Origin: Neisseriales bacterium
GTDB taxonomy: Bacteria; Pseudomonadota; Gammaproteobacteria; Burkholderiales; UBA11063
DNA length: 9,442 nucleotides
Assembly (NCBI GenBank): GCA_003538525.1
Contig: DPRZ01000069.1
Location: 1-9,442 of the forward strand
Direction: 5' to 3'
Shown here: positions 1 through 6,802 of the stretch, piece after piece
Layout: each line of letters begins with the position of its first letter
How positions within the stretch are numbered: the stretch's first letter is position 1
Position numbers and translations under genes: made by a program
The notes under the pieces: model-generated
Database searches by the model: none
Told to the model about the DNA's origin: nothing
What the model saw: only the letters and a program-made list of their open reading frames with translations

Positions 1-932
1 TTAATTTGCTCATCTTCAGCGATTAAGTCACTTAATTGCACAACATCCCGGAGACCTAAATTGAGCCCTTGCGCCGATACTGGGTGAACAATTTGTGCTG
101 AATTACCGATGAGAATAATTCTTTTTAGCACACGCTGTGGAATTTGAATCAGGTGCAACGGAAAGATAACTGGTGCAGATAATAATTTAGCACCGCCTAA
201 ACGCTGAGTAAATTCATCATCCAAAGCGCTAATCAATTGCGGATGATTGGCTTTTAATTGTTCGGCTAAATCACTTGCTAAAGACCAAACCACCACATAG
301 TGATCTTCAAATGGTAATAACACTAGCGGACCAATTCCACCAAAGCGTTCATGAGCCAAATTAGCTGGTTTCTGTGTAGTTTGAATATGAAAAATTAAAG
401 CTTGCTGTTGATAGTCATGTTTAATTTTTTTCGGTTGATCAGCAAGTAACTTGCCACCTTCAGCCATAATTAGGAGCTCGGTACTAAGTATCTGCTCAGC
501 ATTATTTGCATCACTATAACAAATTGTGGCAAATTCAGCACCATCGTGCACCGCAATTACATTCCCGATAATTAATTGAATTAGCGGTTCTGCATTGGCA
601 ATAGCTTCTAATTTAGCGCAAACACTAGCATATTTTACAGTGAAGCCAAGTTGATTTAATTTAAGCTCAGGTGCAGTTATTTGCGTGATGCCTAAGCCAC
701 GATGCGAAATTTGGACACAATTAATCGCGGTGGTGCAATCCTTATCTGGCCAAGCTTGCAGCTCACTTAAGACTTCATAACTAGCATGCGATAGCGCCAA
801 AACCCGTGCATCATTCGCTTTAGTTAGACCTTGATCAATTAAGCTAACCGCTTTACCTTGTTTGGCAAGTTTAATTGCCATGCTTAGACCAACTGGTCCG
901 CCACCAACAATTACAATTTTTTTATGCGTCAT
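1..932 (-). CDS. ubiH: UbiH-type FAD-dependent ubiquinone-biosynthesis hydroxylase (3' end cut by window)
   Basis: A flavoprotein monooxygenase of the UbiH/UbiF/VisC family, which hydroxylates the aromatic ring of ubiquinone precursors at the inner membrane. The reading frame is open for 310 codons to the window edge; family members are near 390, so about 80 C-terminal residues are missing. The N-terminus has the Rossmann motif GGGPVG (residues 10-15) with an acidic D33 ending the second strand. DARVLALS (41-48) matches the family's DxR.xALS motif. GNSAQ (about 276-280) followed by HPVSAQGLNLGLRD is the second FAD-binding motif. The GN.AQ form, rather than GDAAH, resembles E. coli UbiH more than UbiF, so the ring position is inferred only. 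The ATG lies 5 nt after the preceding stop and has no visible Shine-Dalgarno sequence; the frame is closed by TGA just upstream. Translation is therefore probably coupled to the Dabb gene. Confidence 0.85.
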   Translation of the reverse strand, partial: MTHKKIVIVGGGPVGLSMAIKLAKQGKAVSLIDQGLTKANDARVLALSHASYEVLSELQAWPDKDCTTAINCVQISHRGLGITQITAPELKLNQLGFTVKYASVCAKLEAIANAEPLIQLIIGNVIAVHDGAEFATICYSDANNAEQILSTELLIMAEGGKLLADQPKKIKHDYQQQALIFHIQTTQKPANLAHERFGGIGPLVLLPFEDHYVVVWSLASDLAEQLKANHPQLISALDDEFTQRLGGAKLLSAPVIFPLHLIQIPQRVLKRIILIGNSAQIVHPVSAQGLNLGLRDVVQLSDLIAEDEQI

Positions 933-937
933 AATTA

Positions 938-1243
938 TTAATAATCAAAAACTAAAACGGAATTAATTCCCGCATTTAAATTAGGAAGTATTTTTTCACT
1001 CGCAAATTTGACATGCAACGGATGCTCTAAATAGACATTTCGTGCATCAATGCTGTCAAACTCCATAATAAAGCCATAATTAAAACTGGCATTAAGTCCC
1101 TCAGGACTGTTATTTTTGCCAAAGCTGTAGTTTTTCATGGGCGAAATAACTTGAGCGAGTTGCCCTAGCTCAGTTAAGATTGCGTCAGATTGCTCAGTCG
1201 GTAAATTTGCCGCAAATTCTAATAATACAATATGTTTAATCAT
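938..1243 (-). CDS. Dabb-family (stress-responsive alpha/beta-barrel) small protein
   Basis: A 101-residue protein matching the Dabb domain (PF07876), a dimeric ferredoxin-like alpha/beta barrel. The family includes plant stress proteins and some small enzymes, but most bacterial members have no known reaction. Visible hallmarks are the start MIKHIVLLEF, the NNSPEG turn (44-49), YGFIMEFDS (56-64) and YLEHPLHVKF (71-80) with H74 and H77. The length equals one complete domain. The ATG has a short GGAA Shine-Dalgarno (1249-1252), 5 nt upstream, directly against the T-tract of the tig terminator. The gene ends TAATAA, and ubiH begins within 6 nt. The tight pairing with ubiH suggests co-expression; a role in quinone or redox metabolism would be only an inference. 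Family assignment is confident, function unknown. Confidence 0.85.
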   Translation of the reverse strand: MIKHIVLLEFAANLPTEQSDAILTELGQLAQVISPMKNYSFGKNNSPEGLNASFNYGFIMEFDSIDARNVYLEHPLHVKFASEKILPNLNAGINSVLVFDY

Positions 1244-1248
1244 GTTAA

Positions 1249-1252
1249 TTCC
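1249..1252 (-). promoter_or_regulatory. Ribosome binding site of the Dabb gene, abutting a terminator
   Basis: GGAA, five bases before the ATG at 1243. It begins immediately after the last base of the seven-T tract of the tig terminator, so transcripts ending at that terminator carry no usable Dabb ribosome site. Confidence 0.5.
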
Positions 1253-1282
1253 AAAAAAAGCCCAAGGAAAACCTCGGGCTTT
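1253..1282 (-). terminator. Intrinsic terminator of tig
   Basis: On the minus strand the stem AAAGCCCGAGG pairs with CCTTGGGCTTT across a TTTT loop. This gives 11 pairs including one G-U wobble, and the 3' arm runs into seven Ts. It lies 8 nt after the tig stop codon. Read on the plus strand the pair becomes an A-C mismatch and no T-tract follows, so it acts on minus-strand transcription. Confidence 0.9.
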
Positions 1283-1290
1283 AAAAGTTC

Positions 1291-2592
1291 TTAATACTGA
1301 ACTTGCATTTTCATAATTTCTTCATAACTAATCGCAACATCTTTAGTTTGCGCCTTAGCAAAAATGCCATCGGTTACTTTTTGTTCCATTGCCATCGCTT
1401 TAGCATTGTTTACACGTTGCTCGTCTTGGAAATACCAACCTAAATAATCACCAGAATCTTCATACATTTCAGCCATATCTTCAACTACAACTTTAACTTC
1501 GTCATCAGAAACACTTAATGCGTTTTCTTTAATGAATTCTTGTACTAGAAGGCGTAACACCACCATGTTTTTAGCGTCTTTTTCAAACATTTCATGCGTT
1601 AGTTTAATTTGATCAGCTTTGTAACCTTGCTTTTTCATGTTTTCTTCAGCATGTTTCATCATATTATGTACTTCGTCATGCACTAAAGCACCAGGTACTT
1701 CTAATGGAGATACTTCAGATAAAGCTTGCAATGCATTATCGCGAGCTTTTAATTTAACTCGACGATTAACTTCACGTTGTAAATTTTCTTTAATTTCTTT
1801 ACGTAAAGACTCTTCCGTACCATCTTCAACACCCAAGGTTTTAACAAATTCAGCAGTTAATTCAGGTAAAGTTTGTTTTGCAACTTCTTTTACCGTAATT
1901 GTGAAAACCGCAGTTTTGCCTTTTAAATTCTCAGCATGATATTCAGCAGGGAAGCTCACGCTAACTTCTTTAGCTTCACCAGCTTTTAAGCCAATCACGC
2001 CAGTTTCAAAATCAGGTAACATCCAACCTTGACCTAAAACAAATGGATAAGCTTCAGCTTTACCACCTTCAAATTCAACACCATCAACAGTACCAAGGAA
2101 ATCTACAGTAACTTTATCACCATTTGCTGCTGCTTCATCTGACACGCTGTGAGTTGCGCGTTGTTTACGTAAAATATCAATTGTAGTATCAACATCGGCA
2201 TCACTTAAAACACAACTTGGTTTAGCTAATTCTTTAGCACTTAAATCACCCAATTTAACTTCAGGCATCACTTCAAAAGTTGCATCAAAAACAAATTCTT
2301 CACCCTCACTGCTAGTTAAATCAAATTTAGGGTAACCAACGATGTCTAATTTTTGTTCAACTAAAATCTCAACAAACTTTTTATTTAATTGTTCATTAAT
2401 TGCATCTTCAAATGCACGGCTGCCATACATTTCTTCAACCATTTTTTTAGGTGCATGACCAGGACGGAAACCTTGAACCTTGGCTTGTTTAGCATATTTT
2501 TTTAATTCTGCCGCAACCTTAGTGTTCACAACTTCTTTACTTACATTAAAACTTACTTTGCGTTCCAAAGTGCTTACTACTTCAACTGACAT
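1291..2592 (-). CDS. tig: Trigger factor, ribosome-associated chaperone and peptidyl-prolyl isomerase
   Basis: Trigger factor binds near the ribosome exit tunnel and shields nascent chains; its middle domain is an FKBP-type prolyl isomerase. The 433 residues match the full family length. The N-terminal domain carries the ribosome-docking signature GFRPGHAP (41-48), with the essential Arg at 43. The FKBP domain spans about 158-236, including VTVDFLGTVDG, FVLGQGWMLPDFE and the closing FTITVKEV. The rest is the helical chaperone arm region, with LPELTAEFVKTLGV (242-255) at its start. The ATG has an AAGGA Shine-Dalgarno (2602-2606) with 9 nt spacing and an extended -10 promoter about 50 nt upstream. 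A strong terminator follows 8 nt after the stop. The usual partners clpP, clpX and lon do not follow; a Dabb/ubiH pair does. Confidence 0.98.
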   Translation of the reverse strand: MSVEVVSTLERKVSFNVSKEVVNTKVAAELKKYAKQAKVQGFRPGHAPKKMVEEMYGSRAFEDAINEQLNKKFVEILVEQKLDIVGYPKFDLTSSEGEEFVFDATFEVMPEVKLGDLSAKELAKPSCVLSDADVDTTIDILRKQRATHSVSDEAAANGDKVTVDFLGTVDGVEFEGGKAEAYPFVLGQGWMLPDFETGVIGLKAGEAKEVSVSFPAEYHAENLKGKTAVFTITVKEVAKQTLPELTAEFVKTLGVEDGTEESLRKEIKENLQREVNRRVKLKARDNALQALSEVSPLEVPGALVHDEVHNMMKHAEENMKKQGYKADQIKLTHEMFEKDAKNMVVLRLLVQEFIKENALSVSDDEVKVVVEDMAEMYEDSGDYLGWYFQDEQRVNNAKAMAMEQKVTDGIFAKAQTKDVAISYEEIMKMQVQY

Positions 2593-2610
2593 CCTAAGAA
2601 TTCCTTATAA

Positions 2611-2635
2611 ATTATACAATATTAATACAATATTA
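2611..2635 (-). repeat. Tandem 10-bp direct repeat in the tig leader
   Basis: On the plus strand TACAATATTA occurs at 2615-2624 and again at 2626-2635, an 11-bp period close to one helical turn. One end overlaps a second TATAAT-like hexamer (minus strand, 2611-2616). The repeat lies between the extended -10 element and the tig Shine-Dalgarno, around or just after the predicted start of transcription. It could be an operator, a second -10 region, or chance in AT-rich DNA. Confidence 0.45.
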
Positions 2636-2642
2636 GACGTGG

Positions 2643-2651
2643 ATTATACCA
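2643..2651 (-). promoter_or_regulatory. Extended -10 promoter for tig
   Basis: The minus strand reads TGGTATAAT, a perfect TATAAT hexamer preceded by the TGn extension recognised by the housekeeping sigma factor. No good -35 hexamer sits at 17 nt, as is common for extended -10 promoters. Transcription would start near 2636, leaving a leader of about 44 nt before the tig ATG. Confidence 0.7.
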
Positions 2652-2671
2652 GAGATAGCTTAAACGGTTGC

Positions 2672-2703
2672 AGATTAATTCCTTGTGCATTTGAATTAAA
2701 TCT
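2672..2703 (-). repeat. Interrupted inverted repeat upstream of the tig promoter
   Basis: The arms AGATTAATTC and GAATTAAATCT (plus strand) pair over 10 bp with a single bulged base, around an 11-nt centre. It lies 12 nt past the DUF2062 stop and just upstream of the tig -35 region. There is no T-tract, so it is not a standard terminator. It may be a regulator site for tig or a 3' mRNA hairpin for the DUF2062 transcript. Confidence 0.5.
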
Positions 2704-2714
2704 AAATTTTCAGC

Positions 2715-3197
2715 CTAGTTAATGCCACGCCAACGATAAATTAACCAAACACTACTAGCCAAGATGAGGGAACTAAGCACTCCAACAACTAATGAACCTA
2801 ATAATAGTGGAATTAAGACCAATTGCCAGTGGATGAGAATATCTTGCCAATTGGCGCTAACTAAACTATCGATGAACTTAATGCCCATTAAATGGCAACC
2901 AATATAATATTCAAAATAGAAAATTGGTAACATCGTAAATGGATTACTCAGCCAAACCCACGCAATCGCAACTAAAATATTGGCACGAAAAACAACCGAC
3001 ATAATAACCGCAGGAATCATTTGAAATGGCATTGGAACCATTGCCCAAAATACCCCAATCCAAGTCGCCATTACAACCTCACGGCGATTAAATTCCCATA
3101 AATAAGGCTTGTGCCCAACCCGTTTTAAGATAAAGCGTAAATATTTATTATTTTCAATACTTTCGCGATTTGGAATACGCTTTTTAAATCTTTTCAT
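2715..3197 (-). CDS. DUF2062 family inner-membrane protein
   Basis: A 160-residue protein of the DUF2062 family (PF09835), which is widespread in proteobacteria and has no settled function. A basic N-terminus (MKRFKKR) leads into an amphipathic segment. The hallmark hydrophobic stretch follows at about 41-70, including GVFWAMVPMPFQMIPA. A second stretch at about 73-100 contains the conserved NPFTMLPIFYFEYYIG. The C-terminal membrane segment spans about 126-154 and ends WLIYRWR. I infer an integral inner-membrane protein with two or three membrane passes. The ATG is preceded by AAGG (3208-3211) at 10 nt spacing. The gene sits between the nrdB terminator and the tig promoter, so it is probably a single-gene transcript, perhaps supplemented by readthrough. 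Family assignment is firm, role unknown. Confidence 0.88.
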   Translation of the reverse strand: MKRFKKRIPNRESIENNKYLRFILKRVGHKPYLWEFNRREVVMATWIGVFWAMVPMPFQMIPAVIMSVVFRANILVAIAWVWLSNPFTMLPIFYFEYYIGCHLMGIKFIDSLVSANWQDILIHWQLVLIPLLLGSLVVGVLSSLILASSVWLIYRWRGIN

Positions 3198-3200
3198 CCT

Positions 3201-3210
3201 AGGTTAACCT
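3201..3210 (-). promoter_or_regulatory. Palindrome overlapping the DUF2062 ribosome binding site
   Basis: AGGTTAACCT is a perfect 10-bp palindrome overlapping the AAGG Shine-Dalgarno, and it runs into a second short palindrome CCTAGG next to the ATG. It could bind a dimeric regulator or weakly pair the Shine-Dalgarno with CCT. Chance is possible. Confidence 0.3.
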
Positions 3211-3221
3211 TGTGAAAAATC

Positions 3222-3227
3222 AGTATA
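3222..3227 (-). promoter_or_regulatory. Possible -10 element for the DUF2062 gene
   Basis: The minus strand reads TATACT, five of six matches to TATAAT, and its first T is the last T of the nrdB terminator tract. The only -35-like hexamer, TTGAGC, lies 20 nt upstream inside the terminator hairpin region, which is too far for a standard promoter. It would explain how a gene directly behind a terminator is expressed, but the support is weak. Confidence 0.35.
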
Positions 3228-3250
3228 AAAAAGCCACCCATATGGTAGCT
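3227..3250 (-). terminator. Intrinsic terminator of nrdB
   Basis: On the minus strand AGCTACC pairs with GGTGGCT around the loop ATATG: seven pairs with one T-G wobble, leading into six Ts. It lies about 20 nt past the nrdB stop. It is the first strong terminator below argS, so it probably also ends readthrough transcripts from the upstream gene string. Confidence 0.85.
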
Positions 3251-3270
3251 CAATGTTTTTTAAAAATTGA

Positions 3271-4365
3271 TTAATCCCAATCCAAAGCACCGCCACTTTG
3301 ATATTCAGTTACTCGAGTTTCAAAGAAGTTTTTCTCTTTTTTCAAATCAATCATTTCACTCATCCATGGGAATGGATTATTAGTTTGATTAGGAAATAAT
3401 TCTGGTAAACCAATTTGCGTAGTGCGACGATTACAAATAAAGCGCAAATATTCTTTAAACATACCAGCATTTAAACCCAATACACCACGTGGCATAGTAT
3501 CTTCAGCATAAGCATATTCCAGTTCCACACCTTTATGGAATAACTCAATTAATTCTGCTTTTAGCTCTTCGGTCCAAAGTTGTGGATTTTCTAATTTAAT
3601 GGTATTAATTAAATCCATACCAAAATTACAATGCATTGATTCATCGCGTAAAATATACTGATATTGCTCGGCTGCACCAGTCATTTTATTTTGTCTACCA
3701 AGCGCTAAAATTTGGACAAAGCCAACGTAGAAGAAAATACCTTCCATAATACACGCAAAGACGATCAATGATTTTAATAATTTTTGATCAGCTTCCATGG
3801 TACCAGTTCTGAACAATGGATCGGTTAAAGTATCAATAAATGGAATTAAAAATTCATCTTTGGCTTTGATGGATGGAATTTCATGATAAGCATTGAAAAT
3901 TTCACCCTCATCCATCCCCAAGCTTTCAACAATATATTGATAAGAATGAGTATGAATTGCTTCTTCAAAGGCTTGACGCAACAAAAATTGGCGACATTCT
4001 GGTGCTGTAATTTGACGATATGTACCAAGCACGATATTATTTGCCGCCAAGCTATCTGCGGTCGTAAAAAAACCTAAATTGCGATTAACAATTAGTCTTT
4101 CATCATCGGTTAACCCATTTGGGCTTTTCCATAATTCAATATCGCGCTGCATATTCACTTCTTGTGGCATCCAATGATTCGCACAACTAGCTAGATATTT
4201 ATCCCATGCCCATTTATATTTAAATGGCACTAATTGATTAACGTCAGTTTGACCATTGATAATTCTTTTATCAACTGCGTTAATCCGATTGCTACTTTTA
4301 GCGATCATCGAATCTAAACCCGCTGGCAATGGTGCTGGGTTATTTAAAGTAGGTACTGTTTGCAT
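3271..4365 (-). CDS. nrdB: Class I ribonucleoside-diphosphate reductase beta subunit
   Basis: The R2 subunit of aerobic ribonucleotide reductase holds the metal cofactor and radical that NrdA uses to make dNDPs from NDPs. By analogy with E. coli NrdB the metal ligands are all present: D104, E135, H138, E208, E242 and H245. The radical tyrosine aligns with Y142 in EAIHTHSY, so this looks like a class Ia-type enzyme. [10 protein letters not shown] (240-249) is the second conserved ligand motif. The C-terminus ...[11 protein letters not shown] includes Y355, the likely interface radical-relay tyrosine, and the acidic tail that docks on NrdA. The length of 364 is normal. The ATG has a strong AAGGAG (4375-4380), 9 nt upstream. 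nrdA, its usual operon partner, is on neither side here; ftsY lies upstream and DUF2062 downstream. I saw no NrdR box pair. Confidence 0.97.
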   Translation of the reverse strand: MQTVPTLNNPAPLPAGLDSMIAKSSNRINAVDKRIINGQTDVNQLVPFKYKWAWDKYLASCANHWMPQEVNMQRDIELWKSPNGLTDDERLIVNRNLGFFTTADSLAANNIVLGTYRQITAPECRQFLLRQAFEEAIHTHSYQYIVESLGMDEGEIFNAYHEIPSIKAKDEFLIPFIDTLTDPLFRTGTMEADQKLLKSLIVFACIMEGIFFYVGFVQILALGRQNKMTGAAEQYQYILRDESMHCNFGMDLINTIKLENPQLWTEELKAELIELFHKGVELEYAYAEDTMPRGVLGLNAGMFKEYLRFICNRRTTQIGLPELFPNQTNNPFPWMSEMIDLKKEKNFFETRVTEYQSGGALDWD

Positions 4366-4514
4366 TTTACTTAGCTCCTTAATTATTTAATATTTAACGT
4401 TTAATGCCGCACCTAATGATGTAATCCAAACTCGAGTATCATCGGTTAGATTAACAAAACCATTATTACATTTGAATCAAATCATGCTTATCTAAATTTA
4501 GGTTAAACTTTGAA
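4366..4514 (-). other. ftsY-nrdB intergenic leader with a weak promoter candidate
   Basis: These 149 bases hold no convincing ORF and no intrinsic terminator behind ftsY. The strong nrdB Shine-Dalgarno is at 4375-4380. A weak promoter candidate on the minus strand is TTGGAT (4424-4429), a 17-nt spacer and CATTAA (4401-4406). A CTAAATTTAG palindrome lies near the ftsY end. Either nrdB is cotranscribed with ftsY or it has a poor-consensus, possibly activated, promoter. Confidence 0.3.
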
Positions 4515-5783
4515 TTAATCCAATAAGGCATCAACATAATCTTTCGCCACAAACGGACGCAGATCATCAATGCTTTCACCGACGCCAATAAAACGTAATG
4601 GAACTGGATGCTCCTTGGCAATGGCACAAATAATACCACCTTTTGCGGTTCCATCAAGCTTGGTTAAAACCAAACCAGTTAACCCCAAAGCTTCATCAAA
4701 GGCTTTTACTTGATTCATTGCATTTTGACCAATATTAGCATCTAAAACTAGCATAATTTCATGTGGCGCATTTGGCAGCGCTTTATTTATTACACGCTTA
4801 ACCTTTTGAATTTCCGCCATTAAATTTAGCTGCGTTGGCAATCGCCCTGCCGTATCCGCTAGGACAATATCAATTTTTTTGGCAACTGCCGATTGAATTG
4901 CATCATAACATACCGCCGCAGAATCACCTGATTGTTGTGCGATTACCGTAATATTATTACGTTTACCCCATTCAATGAGTTGCTCACGTGCCGCAGCTCG
5001 AAAGGTATCACCAGCAGCCAACATAACGCTTTTACCCTGTTGTTGAAAATATTTGGCTAATTTACCAATTGAAGTGGTTTTACCTGCACCATTCACACCA
5101 ACCATCATAATAACAAACGGAGTATGTTCATCCGTAACCAATGGTTGTTCAATTGGCGCTAACATTTCACCTAAAGAATCAGCCAACGCCTTTTTCAACT
5201 CGCTACTATCTTTAAGTCCGCGCAGGCTAACTTTCTTACGAACATCATCCAACACATGCATAGTAGCAACAACACCGACATCTGAGGTTAATAAAATTGA
5301 CTCAAGTTCATCATATAAATCTTCATCAATTTTACCACCACCAAAAACACCTAAGAGTTTTTTACCTAAGGCATCGCGAGTTTTGCTTAATCCTTGTTTT
5401 AAGCGCTCAGTCCAAGAAAGCTTGCGTAAGGGCTGTAATTCCTCCTGAACTTCCTCAACTTCATGACGAATTTTAGGAGTTAAATCTGTAGCTTGTTCTA
5501 AATTAACATCCGCTAAATAAGTTGCTTCAAAACCATGGCTTAATGGTGTTTCCTCAATAACGACGGCTGTATTCTCGATAATTGTAGGAATATTTTCATC
5601 AATAGCGTTTGCCGTAACTGCTTCTGATTTAGTTTCATTGACTAATTCCGTTGCTTCAACCGCATCAAGTAAATTATCTTCGTCTAATTTTTCGCTTTCA
5701 CTGACGTTAACCAACTCTTCAATTACTGCTGCTAATTGTTCATCTGCTGATTTATTTTTCTTTTTCTTAAAAAAACTGAACAC
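4515..5783 (-). CDS. ftsY: Signal recognition particle receptor FtsY (GTG start)
   Basis: The SRP receptor GTPase docks SRP-ribosome complexes at the inner membrane for cotranslational insertion. Order of domains: a basic, aromatic N-terminus (FSFFKKKKNK); an acidic linker (A domain, about 12-118) rich in Glu and Asp; the N helical bundle (about 120-205); and the G domain (about 222-422). GTPase motifs are the P-loop GVNGAGKTT (229-237), DTFRAAA (259-265), DTAGR (310-314), TKLDGTAKGG (374-383) and GVGE (400-403). LDANIGQNA (348-356) has Ile where LDAxTGQNA is common. The 422 residues are shorter than E. coli's 497, the difference lying in the low-complexity A domain. The GTG start is supported by an AAGG Shine-Dalgarno (5790-5793) 6 nt upstream and by the family-typical N-terminus. 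miaA ends 74 nt upstream. Confidence 0.97.
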   Translation of the reverse strand: MFSFFKKKKNKSADEQLAAVIEELVNVSESEKLDEDNLLDAVEATELVNETKSEAVTANAIDENIPTIIENTAVVIEETPLSHGFEATYLADVNLEQATDLTPKIRHEVEEVQEELQPLRKLSWTERLKQGLSKTRDALGKKLLGVFGGGKIDEDLYDELESILLTSDVGVVATMHVLDDVRKKVSLRGLKDSSELKKALADSLGEMLAPIEQPLVTDEHTPFVIMMVGVNGAGKTTSIGKLAKYFQQQGKSVMLAAGDTFRAAAREQLIEWGKRNNITVIAQQSGDSAAVCYDAIQSAVAKKIDIVLADTAGRLPTQLNLMAEIQKVKRVINKALPNAPHEIMLVLDANIGQNAMNQVKAFDEALGLTGLVLTKLDGTAKGGIICAIAKEHPVPLRFIGVGESIDDLRPFVAKDYVDALLD

Positions 5784-5807
5784 CCGAAACCTTCTTTCAA
5801 AACCGAT

Positions 5808-5826
5808 AAAACACTACATCTAGTGC
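5808..5826 (-). terminator. Weak hairpin with short T-run between miaA and ftsY
   Basis: On the minus strand GCACTA pairs with TAGTGT around GATG, five Watson-Crick pairs plus one wobble, followed by TTTTA. It is short, and the T-run is only about four or five, so it would at best attenuate transcription from miaA into ftsY. It could also be chance. Confidence 0.3.
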
Positions 5827-5857
5827 GAATACAAAATTAAAACACAATCTATAGCAA

Positions 5858-6802
5858 TTAATCATTAATAAAATTTTTTAACTGAGCTTTTATTTGTTGC
5901 TCTAAATTAGCTAATTCAAGAGCTGGATCATCAATTGCAATCACATCCATGCTCCGCAACCACGTAATTTGGCGTTTGGCCAATTGACGGGTTGCCGCCA
6001 TTCCTTGCTCACGTAGCTGAGTAAGATCAATCGTAACAGCCAAATAATCCCAAACTTGACGATAACCAACACAGCGCATTGAATTATGCTCAGCACTTAA
6101 GTTTGGATACTTAAGCTGTAGCTGCACAACTTCATTAATAAAGCCTTGCTGTAACATCTGTTCAAAACGTAAATTAATTCGTTGATGTAATAGCTCGCGG
6201 TTAGTTGGGATAATCGCGAGTGGCAAATAATTACAATTTGTCAATCCAGGTAACTTATGCTCTTGCTGTGCTAGCGACATCGGTTTACCCGTTAAAATAC
6301 ACACCTCAAGTGCACGTTGAACGCGTTGAATATCATTCGCTTCGATTTTTGCCGCACAAATTGGGTCAAGTTCAACTAAGCGCTGATGCATCGCTAGATT
6401 ACCAACTTGCCGAAATTCAAGTGTCAATTGTTCGCGTAAACTCAAATCTGCCTCTGGTAATTGTGAAATCCCATTGATTAATGCATTGTAATACATCATG
6501 GTTCCACCCACCAAAATTGGTAAGTTGCCACGTTGGTTAATTGCAATTATTTCCTGATTGCAAGCACGCAGAAAATCTGCTACCGAATAATTGTCTAAGG
6601 GAGATAATATATCAATTAAGTGATGGGGAACGCGTGCCATTTCTTCAGCCGTAGGTTTTGCGCTGCCAATGTTTAAATCACGATAAATCAACGCCGAATC
6701 AACGCTGATTATTTCAATTGGGTAATCTACTCCCAAGCGTAAAGCTAATTCAGTCTTGCCAACTGCGGTTGGCCCCATTAAGAAAATTGCTTTATTTTGC
6801 AT
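5858..6802 (-). CDS. miaA: tRNA dimethylallyltransferase MiaA
   Basis: MiaA transfers the dimethylallyl group of DMAPP to N6 of adenosine 37 in tRNAs that read codons starting with U, the first step to ms2i6A. The P-loop GPTAVGKT (10-17) opens the protein. DSALIYRDLNIGSAKP (35-50) carries the substrate-binding Asp and the family's GxAKP motif. VGGTMMYYNALINGISQLP (98-116) holds the conserved GGT. MRCVGYRQVWDYL (242-254) and RQLAKRQITWLRS (272-284) are the typical C-terminal motifs. The length of 314 is close to E. coli's 316. The ATG lies inside the end of the Abi_2 gene (ATGCAAAATAA), an 11-nt overlap, and has only a poor Shine-Dalgarno (GTGGT). Translation is thus likely coupled to that gene. 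ftsY follows after 74 nt. miaA is next to hfq in many gammaproteobacteria, but not here. Confidence 0.97.
   Translation of the reverse strand: MQNKAIFLMGPTAVGKTELALRLGVDYPIEIISVDSALIYRDLNIGSAKPTAEEMARVPHHLIDILSPLDNYSVADFLRACNQEIIAINQRGNLPILVGGTMMYYNALINGISQLPEADLSLREQLTLEFRQVGNLAMHQRLVELDPICAAKIEANDIQRVQRALEVCILTGKPMSLAQQEHKLPGLTNCNYLPLAIIPTNRELLHQRINLRFEQMLQQGFINEVVQLQLKYPNLSAEHNSMRCVGYRQVWDYLAVTIDLTQLREQGMAATRQLAKRQITWLRSMDVIAIDDPALELANLEQQIKAQLKNFIND

Noticed and set aside
1637..1939. Open frame on the plus strand opposite tig
   Set aside because: It lies wholly antisense to a perfect trigger factor gene, has no family resemblance, and is low-complexity Ser/Thr/Lys composition expected from the reverse of a charged protein.
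3227..3260. Bidirectional terminator downstream of nrdB
   Set aside because: In the plus direction the T-tract begins four bases beyond the stem and no plus-strand gene runs into it.
4366..4514. NrdR box pair in front of nrdB
   Set aside because: I looked for the ACACTATATATAGTGT-like consensus and found only AT-rich stretches without the needed ACAC/GTGT ends.
4466..4657. Minus-strand frame overlapping the ftsY 3' end
   Set aside because: It is an out-of-frame reading through conserved FtsY sequence, and no family resemblance is visible.
5053..5448. 131-codon plus-strand frame opposite ftsY
   Set aside because: It is a shadow of the FtsY G and N domains, with no ribosome site or recognisable domain.
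5757..5783. Homopolymer tract at the ftsY start as a phase-variable or frameshift site
   Set aside because: The seven-T run and A-rich codons encode the normal FSFFKKKK start of FtsY. No perfect X-XXY-YYZ slippery heptamer is in frame, and an essential gene is a poor phase-variation target.
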